Assembly: GCA_029945375.1 (NCBI GenBank)
Contig: CM057062.1
Location: 372,001-436,000 of the forward strand
From: Agaricus subrufescens
Taxonomy: Eukaryota > Basidiomycota > Agaricomycetes > Agaricales > Agaricaceae
Length of the DNA: 64,000 nt
Direction: 5' to 3'
Positions 21,934 through 38,078 of this stretch are shown in pieces. The stretch's first letter is position 1; each line of letters starts with the position of its first letter. The position numbers were made by a program, and so were the translations under genes. The notes below the pieces were generated by a model. It saw only the letters and a program-made list of their open reading frames with translations. It was not told where the DNA came from and searched no databases.

Positions 21934-23899
21934 ATGCAAGTTCTTCAAGAATCCGAGGGAGCTACTCGAAAAGATGTCAACAATATCGAGGTAAATGGGT
22001 CTAGTAACATTATTAATGTAAGATCTGATCCCAGTAAGTACCCTGCCACATCGAACACTACGCACGTTGACAAAGGCTCGTATATTGAAAGGGAAAGGGA
22101 AAGGCATTGAAAGGCTGCTCAAGTATGTTCTTCAACGTGAAGCAATCCATGACTCCAGTGCACGCGGTGACCTTGGACGTCATCCTGGCACTCGTGAGGA
22201 ATACATTCGCGACATCAATGGTTGGGAAAAGGGGCAGTGGGAGTCGGTAAAACGGGCATTGTTGATAACAGACCCAGCTGGGGCAGGGAAATCAGCCATT
22301 GCCCAGAACTTGCGCCCGTGCGCTCAAAGCGAGTGGGAACTTTGGTGCGTCATTCTTCTTCTATTGACCCAGTCGATGGAACGACCCCACGAAATTCATT
22401 CCCACCATCGTCTACCAACTCACGACCCAATATTCTGCTTACCGCGGCTCCATTGATGCCGTTATCCTTGATGATCCGCTCGTGCTCGAGAAGGAGATGA
22501 GCATCCAATGGCCACAACGTAGACGCGGGTTTGGTCATTGTTGTTGATGGCCTTGATCAGTGCGCGACTGTCGATGCGCAACTTCAGATCATAGAGCTTG
22601 TCATCACTTCCATTCACGAGCGGACAACACCGTTTTTCTGGGCATTTTACAGCCGACCCGAGCCTCTCATCACCTCCGCCTTCTCATCCGACTTCGCTAC
22701 AAATATCTCCTGGACACTACCCCTCACACTCTCCGGTAACGCTGGCAGCGACATCGAAGCATACCTCCGCGCCAGTTTTAACATGATCCGTGCTAAGCAC
22801 AATATTCCTCTGAAAGTAGCCTGGCCAGATGAGAGAGATATTCATCGTCTCGTCTCTCAATCGGCGGGGTTGTTTGTGTATGCTGTTACTGCCATCCGAT
22901 ACATTGATGGACTTAGTAACGGGAGAGCCGGATTCGAGGAGCGGTTGCGTGCAGTACTTCATGTGGATGCACCATCAGCGAAAAACCCATTTTCAGCTTT
23001 GGACCACCTCTATACATTGCTCATGACGCTGATACCCTAAGGAGTACTTTATGGCACCCTGACACTGCTCCACCTTTCCCAAAGCACCCTTTACCTAAGA
23101 TACCGTGCTAGACCCGTTTCTGAAGAATCAGGCGTTGATTCTTGTCGTTTGGCTCTCGGCCTTTCCTTTCTAGAGTTTCACGTTGCCATCAGCAACTTGT
23201 ATTCAGTACTCCAGGTAGCAGCGTCTCAAACAGAGGAGCTGAGCAAACTCCAGTCTTATCATAGATCATTTCTTGACTTCCTTTTGAATCAGAAGCGATC
23301 TAAATCATATTTTATTAGATCACGGGAAGCCCATCAGCAGTGCTTGGAGCAGGTTCTTTGTACTCTCAGCCGTGTATCAAACATGAATCCCCGTGAGTAT
23401 CAACATATTTTACCCCGTTCGATGGCGTACTAGCCTGGTTTGGTGATCCAGTTCCTCTGTGGGGTTCCTGTGATTTCCCGCTATACCTATTTTTCACGCT
23501 AGTAGTTGAATATTGTGGAAACCTGGAGGAGAGCATTTTGCAGCAAATTTCGCAAGTTGTATGGAAAAGTTTTCGGAGCACAGTACTTACTATCAATATC
23601 TTGGCGTTCGTCACAAAGGTTCGGCAATGTAATACAATGCGAAAGAAAGTGTTATTCATATATACGATACTAGGTTCCGGTAGCCTGGCCTTCGCAGGGT
23701 CATTAGTAAGGCCTCTGAAACACCCAGTGTCCTCCACAGGTGCCGGTTATACGTGCGTTTCATTCGACGGCAAGGATCTGCCATCTTAACGCCGGGTCGG
23801 TTCTTGGGCGTGAGCTATATTCTCGGTGACGGGGACAAAGCAGTGTTCATAGAGAGAGAGTTGTGGGAAAGGTTTTGGGAAATCAAAACAGAGATTTAA
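21934..23899 (+). pseudogene. NACHT NLR-like gene, copy 2 (pseudogene)
   Basis: All four exons of the family are recognisable. Exon 1 starts at 21934 with a GTAAGT donor; exon 2 runs from KGKGIERLL to about 23385; exon 3 lies around 23480-23630; exon 4 ends with TAA at 23899. Lesions visible directly are: an altered P-loop (DPAGAGKS, first Gly lost); a 1-nt insertion near 22304 after KSAIA; a TGA at 22365-22367 where the others have Arg; a deletion of roughly 45 nt near 22508 between MSIQ and the NGHNV segment; Walker B changed from LDE to LDQ (22558-22560); a TAA at 23038-23040 in place of Glu; and a frameshift near 23690 in exon 4. It is most like copy 6 (RAGFEERLRAVL, NGHNV). It cannot make a full-length protein. 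Confidence 0.93.
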
Positions 23900-26093
23900 C
23901 AGATAAGTTAGTTGTCTGCTCTTTTCATTGGAGTTCGCCAACTTCGCTCAGTGTACTTGTAGTAAGGTGACTGGTGTGGCAATATATATCCTCAGGTTTG
24001 TTGTGTTTCTACCTATACAGGCCCTGTCCTGGTCTCATACATAAAGTGAGATAGAACATAAGAGAAATAATTCTATACGGAAGGGAGATGATCGTTCAAA
24101 GACCATAAAGCTCATGCCATTAAAATCACATGGGCTACTCTGCTCAGTGCGGAGTAGTCATGGAGAAAGAGGCTGACGCGCGCCGCTCGTATTTCTAAGG
24201 TCCATCAACTTGAAGTCCGCCTTTGATGTAGGACCACAGGAAGACTTATGCTTGAGACCGGGCTTGTTTCAAGGTAAGCCATTGTATTCACAGTCTCCAA
24301 CAAGTACACTAAGTATTAACCGCCATGGTCAATTTTATTTTTTCTCTTCGGCTCCCATACCAGGTTCTTGAGAAGCGTGACCTGTAGATGATCTGAGTAC
24401 TCGAACACGATCATGTTCATATTGTGCCAGTCAGCGAGTAGATGTATAGCTGGGGAAATACTACCCTAAAGGTTAGACAAGAAAAACTGTCCTTTCTTCA
24501 GGTGTGGAAACCAAAGGGAAAGTTGTGTAGGGATCAGCAATTCCGTGCCTCTACCAGGACCATCAGAACCCTGAGTATGGATATGGGCATTTGAGGCCGT
24601 CCTGTGGTGGATCTGGCATCAATTTGAAGCCCGAGCCTGTAATTCGCTCGTTATCCGACTGCAGAAAATCATCTACAACGTGACGGTATTCGATCGGGCG
24701 CTTAAGCGCGTGGGGCCGCGAAGCTTTTTATATCTATCCTTGGTTATTTTGGTTCGTTTCTCGAAATCTCGTTTTCATAATAATGCCGCCGGCACAACAG
24801 GACGTCTTGGGAACACTAGTTTGCTCTTGGCAAAACGGGGTGACATTGCCGATCAGTGCTTCAAGGTGACGAGACAAGGCAGCCATGATATACGTAGTAG
24901 TATTTGAAGTGTGTTGTTGTAAGTTTATGTGATAGATCGCGACCGTCAACATTCAAAACAATGTGTTGACTGCCGACGCCACCAAGGTACTGGAACAGTG
25001 GAAGACAACTGGTTGTGTGTTGTGTAAGTAATACAATATACCTGCTTCGTTTCGAAACCTTTTGGTGGTAACTAATCCGGTGCTCCGGTGCGAAAGGGCC
25101 CCGGAGTTTCAGTGTAGTTTACCCCGTTCCTGTCTGCTACCACGAAGTCATTCAATTGCCATGTGCCCTTGGAGTCCACACTGTCTTTAGCGACCCCTCT
25201 TCGTGTCCCGCAGTCTGAGTTGGACTTATATGTACCCCTCTACTCACCTGCTTTATCTAGGTGAATCAACCGAAACATTCGCATTGAGTCTGTATCACAA
25301 CAATATCAGTTGATTGGAATCGAAGAATAATAAGGCCCTTCAGTCGCATATGACGATCAGTCGCACATGATGATCTATTCTGCTTAAAATCGGAAAAATT
25401 CATAGTTATCTTGATCATTGGGGTACGTCATGCTGTATGTCGCATGAACTACTAGCGAAGGAAAGGTGTCTATTTATGTTGCGGTAGCTCCACTATGATC
25501 ACATTTAGCGGACATGAACGCTTATTTTTTGACTTTGCGGACTTTCGGATATAGCTGCCAGCCCGGTCTACCAGCACCGTAGGCTGTTATGACAAGTGCG
25601 CAAGGAGCTTCATCTAGTCTATATTGACAACACTTACTTTTAGAATGTGCTGGATGCCGAATGCAATTATGCCAAATGCTTGTAAGGAATTCTCGACTAT
25701 GGTATAATAGGACTAATGATCATGATGGGAGGATTTGTACGCCCCTAGGAATTTCTGAAAAGCACGTTTGGCTTCGCAAAAATTCACATATATCTTTATC
25801 GAAAGGGAAAATGTTCCATCTGTCCAAATGGAAGGGGACCATGGAACCAGAAGATGGCTGACACATTCTTATTCCAAGTACCCTCTTTGCTGGGAATTCA
25901 GAAGTTTAATGTTATTATCGTCTGTTCATTGAAGTAAGAAATGATCTCTGGTAAATTCTTACAGCTTCTTGCAAGACGTAAGCAGGTGGAATTGGTGAGG
26001 AAGCATAGCTTCAAAGCCAATTAACTCACGAAGCAGTTGGTGATATTCCCCAGTGTGTCCATTACGTTTAGGAGGAATATGTCAACTTATGTG
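23900..26093. other. gene-poor stretch, nothing recognised
   Basis: 2.2 kb of AT-rich DNA between the NACHT pseudogene and the next region. I see no motif-bearing frame, repeat or RNA gene here. Confidence 0.35.
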
Positions 26094-27082
26094 TCACCCT
26101 AGATAGAATTCTAGGTTCAAACAACCGTGAACTATTTTGTCATCACTCGAGTTGACGAGGTGTGGATTGAATTTGACGATAACTTGGCTGTGTACTCGAC
26201 GACATGGCATTTTGACATCAAGTTCTGAAGACCCTGACTGATAGGCCATCCACCAATCAGAGCCTTGATTGCCAGGGCTGAACCCCGTTCGGGAATAGTT
26301 TCCCATCACTCCGCAGGTCTGTGTACACACCTATGTAATTCTCTCATTAGAATGCAGATATTTTTGAGATAGAGTGGCTGGTAACGCTGAAACCCGAGTC
26401 AAGGTAGCCATTCAAGAGCCTTCTTTTTCTCTTGCATAGGGAATCAGCCGCACAGGTGCATGTGCGACCAGATCGGCAACATGGGGGGTGGTGAGCGGGA
26501 GAGACAGAATTAGTTTATCCGGAATTGAGTTATTCCTCGTTTCTGCTACTTCAATCATGTCAAATGGACCTCTGATCAAGACCTTCGGCCCGGGGGACGG
26601 TGGCCTTGCGGTTGTCCAATTCAAACTCCGCGCAGAGTGTATCCATGAGAAAATCGCTGTGACCACTGATAACTAGTCACTGCCATTTGCGCAGCAGTAC
26701 ACAATCGGTTTGAGGCCTGCATGTGAGCGCTTTACCAGTTCCACGCGACTTGTTTTGAGCTCAGTGTTCAGGTCTCCAAGGTGCGTTTCAAGAACCAGCC
26801 ACCGACCCGACTCGGCCACTAGTGCGTACCGACTGGCGGCCGCTGAATCAATCTTTTACAGGGCTAGGCACATGATAGATTGCCTCGGGCGCAACTGCAG
26901 TACGTAATCCGAACAAGCCGGAAGGCATTGTTCGTACAATCGTAGAATTTAATCCTCACAAATTCACGACTTGATTCCACTATCCCTATGGGTCCTGCCG
27001 CGGGCGGCTGTGACAACGGAATGAATAAAAAACTAGAAGCCGGGTTGGAATGACCGAAAGCCAGGGATCGGTGATGACACAA
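26094..27082 (-). other. Coding-like minus-strand pieces, possible decayed gene
   Basis: Several minus-strand frames read like protein but do not join cleanly. In order they are GPIGIVESSREFVRIKFYDC; LVAESGRWLVLETHLGDLN with VELVKRSHAGLKPIVYCC; FDMIEVAETRNNSIPDKLIL with LPLTTPHVADLVAHAPVRL; and SQVIVKFNPHLVNSSDDKIV. Frames change without obvious splice sites. No family is recognised. It could be a decayed gene or a gene with introns I could not resolve. It lies divergent to the chitin deacetylase. Confidence 0.25.
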
Positions 27083-27138
27083 TTATCCCTTTCATCCAGC
27101 CACACCATATGTGGAATTGATGACCCTGGAATCCCATT

Positions 27139-27145
27139 TATAAAA
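27139..27145 (+). promoter_or_regulatory. TATA box of the chitin deacetylase gene
   Basis: TATAAAA lies 76 bp before the ATG at 27221, in otherwise mixed sequence. Position and strand fit a core promoter element; the transcription start is not known. Confidence 0.5.
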
Positions 27146-27220
27146 TGTCATTATGGTTTGCGGCAGGCTGGGACAGCGCGTTCATCACCCCCCACGTCTT
27201 AGCGACTATCCACATCTACC

Positions 27221-29197
27221 ATGCATTTCGCTATCGTCCCCCTCCTGTTGACGTTGGGATGTTTGGCCCAAGATAGGACGACCGAAGCTGGGGAAGCTGC
27301 AATCAAAGGTAACTACGAACGCGATCCGTAACGGCCACGGGCTTGATTTCCACTTTTCAGACCCCAAGGTCGAATGCTCTCCGTATGGCTACGGTCCAGT
27401 AACTGCCCGCAAATCTTCTTTTCCCCCGCCCTACGTGGTAGCAAAAATCTTGCCAGACGATACAACTGCCCGAGATCTGTGGAACAGCATCTCATCAAAG
27501 ATTCCTACCAATGTCGCCGTGAAAGTTCGTTGTTCTTGATCATTCCACTCGAATAGGAATCAAACCTAAGTGCACCCACAGCCGGCTGTAAAACCTCCCG
27601 GTTTCAAATACGATCCATCAGACCCGGACTGCTGGTGGTCATGGTCCAAGTGCGTTAAACCGAAACTAGCAGGACTAGAGCCCGATGTTGCCATTGTTCC
27701 CGAGGTAAAGCGCCCGATCTTGCTACCAAGCCAATGCGTTGACCGAAACTTTTGGATAGCCTTCTACCTTAGGATATGGATTTGACGATGGCCCATATTG
27801 TAGTCACAACGTATTTTACGACTTTCTCGCAAGTAAAGATCAGAAAACAAGTGCGTTAGGAAAGTCCTGTTCCATCATTTTTGCTGACCCGCTCTTTAGG
27901 CTTCTACTTTATTGGTAGTAATGTAATGGACTGGCCTCTTGAAGCTCAGAGGGCTGTTGTAGATGGTGAGTTGCTTGTCTCTATTCCGCAACTTTTAACT
28001 AATATCGACTCTTTCAGGACATGAAGTTTGCCTTCGTGAGTCTGCGTCTGTCTACCCTTGTTGTCTCCTCCAGCTAATGAATTCTCAGACACTTGGTCTC
28101 ACCCTCAAAGTAGGCATAAATCTGCGTAGTCGGTGTTCTGAGAGTTGACATTTTTTCAGTGACCACTCTTGAGAGCGAAGAGGCATTTGCCGAATTGTAC
28201 TACGGTAGGTTCTCTGTCACTCTAGTCCATACCTGATCCTGACGTATGTTTTAGCTGTAAGTCTTATACAGATACAGACAAGATAGCCGACTCATCCGCT
28301 CTTAGCAACAAATGATCAAGCTAGTTACTGGGGTAACTCCTACTTGCTGGCGGGTGAGTTTGAATGGTGTTCGTAGCGATGAATCACGGCCTGATTTTTT
28401 CACAGCCCCCATACGGTGATGTAGACGATCGCATTCGTGCCATTGCCCAGGGCTTGAATATGCAAACAATCCTCTGGGCATATGACTCAGATGATTGGCA
28501 GTTCGGCAGTAACGGTGTTACAAAGGCTCAAGTCGATGCGAATTATGAGAAGATGTTAACTGACGGCAGGAATGGAAAGTTTGATACAGTAAGTTACTCA
28601 TGTTCTCGAGACTATGAAGCTATGAAGCTCATCTCGAAAACATTAGGTCGGTACTATTATACTATCACACGAACTCACCAACTTCACTATGCAAGAAGCC
28701 ATCGACGTATACTCAGATATCATAAGCGTATTCAAGGTAACCTTGTTTTGGCAATATCTACTGCGGTCGTTCAATTGACTGACGTCTGTCTAGCACGTTG
28801 TTCCAGTCGGAGTGGCCTTGAACAAGACCTATCCTTATGTTGAAACAGATCATGTCTTACCATCTTTCGAACAATGTAAGCCGAGATACTCAATGGAGTC
28901 AGGCCGATATTAACATCGAACTCAGACATCAGTGGTATGCACACGGCGACGCCTAGCGACGTTGGCCCGCCACCGAATGTTCCCAGTGTGTCCAACGGCC
29001 ACAATGGGACAAACGGTAATTCAAGTCCTACAACAGGCTCAAGCTCAAGCTCAAGCTCAAGCTCAACAGCACCCTCTTCGACCACTTCTCAACCTCCTAA
29101 ACAAGACAACCAACAAAACGGTGCTTTGACCCATTTCACTTTTGTCAATCCTTTAATTCTTGTTATTGCCGCGGCCTTATGGACGCTTTCTTGTTAA
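27221..29197 (+). CDS. Chitin deacetylase, secreted and GPI-anchored
   Basis: Model of 14 exons: 27221-27308, 27361-27524, 27582-27704, 27760-27850, 27900-27965, 28018-28035, 28089-28109, 28160-28204, 28255-28256, 28306-28353, 28406-28588, 28647-28736, 28794-28875, 28926-29197; 430 aa. A signal peptide (MHFAIVPLLLTLGCLAQ) is followed by a NodB (CE4) domain. Motif 1 is YGFDDGPYCS (catalytic D134, metal D135), motif 2 is HTWSHP (H184, H188), and motif 3 is TCWRPPYGDVDDR. A late motif is TIILSHELTNFTM. The C-terminus is a Ser/Thr-rich spacer and a hydrophobic tail (PLILVIAAALWTLSC) that predicts GPI anchoring. It removes acetyl groups from wall chitin to make chitosan, which shapes the cell wall and may mask chitin. 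Exon 9 is only 2 nt (CT) and is needed to keep frame. Several exons of 18-48 nt are unusual but consistent. Confidence 0.93.
29035..29066 (+). repeat. (CTCAAG)n hexanucleotide repeat coding poly-Ser
   Basis: About four and a half CTCAAG units inside the Ser-rich spacer of the chitin deacetylase. The repeat is in frame, so unit gain or loss would only change spacer length. Confidence 0.85.
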
Positions 29198-31331
29198 TTC
29201 ACTCCTATCGTGGACAATTCCATTCTTTAGATGCACATTCTTTTCGGACTCTGATACCCGTATAAACCTGTGTTAATTTTATTTATCTGGATAGAAGTTA
29301 ATATTTGTTCCAGATTTATAACCATATTTTTTGTTCTAGTGTGGAAAGTACAAATTTAATCCAAACCTGTCTTAACAACGGAAGCGCAGCACAAAGGATG
29401 TTCGAAAAGAACAATAGCGAAAGGTCTCAGATGGCCGCTGGTTCAGGCGAGGCACATCATGTTCTCAAGACGATGGCCATCAATCGACCCTCGAATGCTC
29501 ATAAGAAGATAAAGTTTACATGCGGCCAGCAATGTATAAGCGTACTGCGGAAGGGTGCGTGTACCACTCGTGAGGTTAGAAATAAACTGAAAATGAGCTG
29601 AAAATACGGTAAATCGCCAAGCGTAACACTATACATGCCTTCCGGCTAGACAAATTGTCCGTCGCCTACCATGTTGAACCCTCTTCACATGACGTATATA
29701 CAGATTAAGGGACTTTATGCGTCGATGCTGTACATCATATATTTTGTCTTGTGACAAGTACAAGATAACTATATCGATTACGATAACAGAGTCTACATCA
29801 TCAGGTGAACTCACCTCCCCCGCACTCGGGCCCCTGAGGAATGTGATAAGTATCGTAACCACGTTTCACTTGAACTTGAGGCGTCCGCCCGGCGCCGGCT
29901 TCTATCCAACGAAACGACCTCGAAGAAACAGAACAATTCATTCCAATTACTATGAGTCACATCACGATCCGACTTGTTCGCTTCTCGGATTCATAGCGAC
30001 AATCGAACCTACCAACTACTTTTGAGCCGCCCTGCTTCCGGCATGTGTCCAACCCTGATATCAGCCCACGAGCTATCTTTAGATACAAGCTATTATCGGC
30101 AATTCCGTCCCGTGGTGTGAATGATCATGACGACTTCTGTATGCTCACAAATTCTACAAGATCGCCGTACAGTCGCCGTATGGTCCACGGTCTCAGATCG
30201 TTGGTCTGCGGGCTCAGTGATCGGTGCCTGATGGCATATACATCATAAATCCCGCTCTCTTCAACAGTCCGTGGTGTTCTGGCCCCGTGCGGAATATTTT
30301 GAAATTTTTACCGATCCTTGGATCGGGAAAATGATGCTAGAATACATTAGTTGATCGATTATATTTTTGGATTTTTTTTCTTTCTTTTTTTTTTCTCAAA
30401 TGCCCTTCCAGCATTGAGATGCCGAACAGAAGGGACTCTGTGACTGATCGCACAAGCCACCGGCGCCGCAAGTCGGGTTCTTTCTCGACAGTGTGGGAAG
30501 GAGAAATCGCGGATGGGAATGCTTTGACTACCCCCATCTGACTAGCTTCAATGCGACAAACATTCTGCGCGCTGATTATTGAAGTAACGTATCATATCTG
30601 ACAGATGTACTACTATTATAGTACTCTGACACGAGCCCAGTGATATGAGGCAGTGACGCTGCTGAGTTTTGATCGTGCTCAAATTGAGAGGAATGGCGTA
30701 GACTCGGATGAGAATATAGTTTAAAATGACGGTCACTCATCCACTCACTTTCGCCCTGTAACGATAGTACAGCCAAAGCTTCCTTCCCACCTTCGAACAG
30801 TGAAACAAAATTACATTGCGGCCTACGAACTCCAGCTCAAAGCGTGTAATCACCACCAACGCCACTTCTCCTACTCGCATCAAGCCCAGTCCACCCACCT
30901 TTTTTGTTCCCACCTCTGACAGGGGCACCCCGACGTAGACAGCCTTCAAAAGCCTCGCATTTCTGGTAGCCTATTTCTCGCTGCCACTTGAGGCTTGAGG
31001 CTTCACCTCGTATCATGGGTTTATCCTTTCTTCTAGTAGTTCCTTCCGCCTCGAGGGACAAGATAAGTTTGCCAAAGAGTTATTTCTCGACGATGAGGAA
31101 TGCCCAGTGAGCTTCAGTATTATAGCAGGCGGAATCGGTGTTCTGTGGGAGTTCGGCACCCTCGGCTCGACCAGAACTTCAGAGCAGCTTAGTACGGATT
31201 TCTCAACATCTGCAAGCAAGTTAGAAACCCCACTTAACCCCCGTATTATATTATCTATCTCTAATAAAAATAAAGCACCCATAAATCGTAAATAGCTAAT
31301 CGACGTGGGTATGCTGTTTATATCTATGTTT
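29198..31331. other. intergenic, nothing recognised
   Basis: 2.1 kb between the converging chitin deacetylase and elongation factor genes. Short frames on both strands lack motifs. A poly-T/TTTC run lies near 30365-30395. No RNA gene seen. Confidence 0.4.
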
Positions 31332-34358
<3,027 letters not shown>

Positions 34359-34570
34359 GTTGGCCAGGGAGGAGGCTGACAGCGAATGCCCGTTCAGCTA
34401 AGCCGGAAATTTTGGCGGTTTATTGATTAGTCAGCATATGACCTCCGAAAACTCCGAGTCCCGACATGCTAGAAATGAATGATGGTATTGAACACTTGTA
34501 TCATTCCTAAACACATCCTCTCACAATGACTCAGAATCACAAACTATTATTAAAGAACACTCAGCGTACA

Positions 34571-37333
34571 TTACCCTATGTCTTCCTCGTCTATGCTTTT
34601 CACATTGGCATACTTCACTGCCTGTACAAAGTCGACCCCCGCCATGATAAATACAACCCCGTTGGTCACCGTAACTCCATGGATCCTTGAACTTCCTCCC
34701 GCATAAATAGGTAGCGCATCCAAAAATTCTACCCCTTTCCCCGTCAACCACAAGAGGCTCGTGATCTTGTAACTCCCGGCATATGTTTGGGAAGAAAAGT
34801 TCATTATGTACTGAAGTATCCGTCCTGTGAAAAACGAAGCACTGGTGAAGTTCTGGAGGAATTCAGCCACAGCAGGATTAAGGAACTCTGGAAGAGGCTC
34901 CCGCAGCAATGACTCCGGTATCTCGACCCTGGGAGAGAGGAGATATGCGGTTGGTGTGAAGTTCACAGCTGCAAAAACAATTATAAATAGCTAGAGAGGA
35001 AAACATCAAGTCGAGAGCTTAAAGCGACACGATTTACGCACCAATAATTTGACTTTTTTGGATACTCTCGACTCAAATCTCTCACTAGTCCTCTCAGCGT
35101 GTGTGGCCTTGGCAATAAAAATCCTCGGCATCCAACCTTTCTTCGCCTCACCATTCTTATCTCCTCTCCTCTTTCCAGGCCGCCACGCGAATCTAAATCT
35201 CGTCACTGCTGCAAATACAATGGTTGGCTCAATAAAACCGATGATTTGTAGTACTAGGGGCGACAAGGTAATGCCATCCCAGAAAAACCTTAGGCACAAA
35301 AGCATTGCTCCAAGGCGCGAAAGTCCAGTAGTGCTTTTCAGAGTATAAAAGTAATGGAGTGTTAAAAAGTAGCAAGCGTTGGATATGATGGCGCTAGACG
35401 GGTTTCATCAACTGAGTCTAAAACTGAGAAACACTGGGAGACAACGCACTTAAGGACAAAGAGCGCAAAGATGCGGCGCGGGTGCGCATCTTGGTCAACC
35501 CTATGTGTTAAAACACCAACTAGACAGAGTTTAGCTAGTTGTATCACAGAATCTTTATAGAAATAGACACACAGGTAACATCACGATCACGTTGGGCATC
35601 TTCTAACAAGGCTTCCGGTTCCGTCATGTTGTAAACAGATTCCATTGTAGACGTCAAGGAATCTGTGAAGAGCAATCTACCGGGTGTGAGACTTGAAAAA
35701 CTGAGTCTCCAATTTACTTTCACATATCCCCTGTTTGCTGGCCGAATATCATCATCAGCCTTTTGGAAAGCTAAATCAAAGATAATATACCTGAGGAAGA
35801 ATTTGTTGTATCCTCGCCCTGGATAGGGTATTCTCTATTAACAGGGATGTGGACAATATCCTAAAAGAGCCATCTAATCAGATTTCTGGTAACCGAGCCC
35901 TGAGCCATTCGGAATTGCCCACCTTGGGCCCAGCGGCTCGCTGCATTGCAGACAAATATGGCGCGTATAACCATTCCTCCCTCGATTTACTGTCCACTTT
36001 TGTGTCTAGCTCGTAGGGTACCTGCAATTGTACCATAGTTTCTAACACCCCATTCTCGTGATAGGATCTCTGGCATTGATACCACTTTGGGTTTGGAATT
36101 GGTATTCCAGCGAATCTGGTGCACTAGAGGAAATGAGGATTACAATTCTAACCAGCTGAGCCAATCATCCTCACCGTTGTCCTCGCCAAATAAGTTTGCG
36201 CAAAAAGATAGGGAAATCGTCTTAAGAGTTTATCCTGCTTTGTAATGCGGAGATGCGTCCTAAGCCCATACATAAGTGAGAATTGTGTAAAAGAGCATTG
36301 GACGTCCTCACCGGCTTACAATGTAGGGGTGATATTCTGTGACAGGTTCCCTTGTAAATTCCAACTCAAACGTGTTCCTCACTTTAACTCTCTCAGCCTC
36401 ATGAGGGGTGAACATGGCGTCTATCCAGTCATCTAGGTCATCTTCCAATTCCGATGGGTCATCTTCTATATTTAATGTTCCCGAGGTATTTTCAGGTTGC
36501 TGACTTGCTATATTGTGAAATTCAATGAGAGGCACTGTAATCCCGAAACTGTCATAAATTCGGTCCTTCAGGGAAGGGTCGTTATCGCTGCATGCATGGA
36601 ATTGGATTAGAAGACATTATTTTTTTTCTGATAGAAGCCAGACAAACGTACTGCTTTCGAACGCTCGGTACCTCCATTGTTTGTGGTCTCCAAGTGGTAT
36701 AATTCTTTGCAAATTCCAACCAAGAAGGCCGATTTTCATCGGATTGAACAATGACAAAGGAAGCACGAAGGTCATAGTTAGACAGATTTGCCTTATTGCT
36801 ATAAATGTATTCAGCACGAATATTCCACACGATCAATAGAAATTGACTTACAAATGATGTGTAGGAACCTGTAACTCCACATTCGCAAACTTCGTCTTAT
36901 CATTCACGTCAACATTCCTGAATACCCTCCCCGTATAAATCAACTTCTCTGGTCTATCTTCACCATCAATTTTCAGGACTGCATCCTCTCCACCAACCAA
37001 ATCGTCATCTCTGACCCAAACAGTAGCAACGACGTCAAATTTCGAATCCTTCTGCACCATAGGTCTCACAATTCGTGACCAATCCACAACTTCTGGTCCG
37101 TTTTCATCGAAATACATATCCCTATGAGGATGTAGGAGCACATAGAAGAAATCCTTAAGATAGAAAAACGCTCCAAAACTCCCTAACACGACGATTATAC
37201 CAAGGAGCCATAGACAAGATTTACAAACTGAATTTTTTTTTACGTTGTGGTGCTCCAACATTGAGGCTGGTAGCGTCAAGACTTTTTGAGTCGGTAAGGT
37301 TTGTGGTCTGGAGTGGTGGTGATGACGATTCAT
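34571..37333 (-). CDS. Multi-pass membrane protein of unknown function, copy A
   Basis: First of three tandem paralogues. Exon 1 starts MNRHHHHSRPQTLP at 37333 and encodes a single N-terminal membrane helix (LWLLGIIVVLGSFGAFFYL). Next comes a soluble part with LLHPHRDMYFDENG and KFDVVATVWVRDDDL, then (exon 2) NKANLSNYDLRASFVIVQSD. Exon 3 has DSFGITVPLIEFHN, an acidic linker and TEYHPYIV. The C-terminal third has several membrane segments, including NFSSQTYAGSYKI, and ends in an acidic tail (IDEEDIG). The exon junctions I checked (including the phase-2 junction after VRK and the C-terminal exon) match copy B, for which the whole model was resolved. I recognise no domain. The topology suggests one N-terminal anchor, a large lumenal or extracellular domain, and a 4-6 helix C-terminal bundle. 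No lesion was seen, but exons 4-8 were not placed base by base. Confidence 0.7.
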
Positions 37334-38078
37334 GGGGTGAGTCTCCTACAACCATGGAGGCAGGAAAGACAACGTAGTACGTTTTGATGGTACCTTAACT
37401 TTCTATTGAATAGCAGAGCTTACTCGATTACGATAGCAACTACCCCTAACAACTAAAATAGCATCTCTGTGGGACTACGGCAAATACGAGGAGCCCGCGC
37501 GCGGACAGGCATTTCACGTGGACTGGCGCGGAAATTTGTGGGCTCAACGCGGGATCACAACGCAGGTGATGAGATCGATCATTAGTCGGGCTTAAAGGAT
37601 GTTTACGGCGCAAGTCCAATGATTTGGAGGGGTCGATATTCCATACAACTTGCCAGAATAGGAATTATAGCACAGCATAACGTTTATTGGGGTCTGGATA
37701 TGGGCGATCGTCCCAAAGAGCAGGCTCCATTCTTAGAGGTAGTTACATCCGAGACATAGGATTGGATGAATACCAACTCAGAATATGCGAGAGTATCTTT
37801 CTTTCTTTTTCACTTTCCCCTCGAAAGAACACCCTCGAGCATAATTTTCGAGTACCCACCGCTCCCACCCTGTTAGCCGACAGGGGCCCGGGCCACCTCC
37901 TTTTCTTTTCAGGATCTGTCTTTTTTCACTCCTGTTCAAAACTTGTTTCTCGCTCATTTCGTTTTCATGATTCTTTCTTTCACTGTCAATGTATATTAAA
38001 CTATTTACTAGGCTCGACCTAGAATTAGTGTAATAAAAGACTGACAGGCAGCGGGTAAGTCCGTGTCTGTCTTTTATG
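37334..38078. other. intergenic, nothing recognised
   Basis: 0.75 kb upstream of membrane protein A. It includes pyrimidine-rich sequence (about 37795-37990). No gene seen. Confidence 0.35.
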
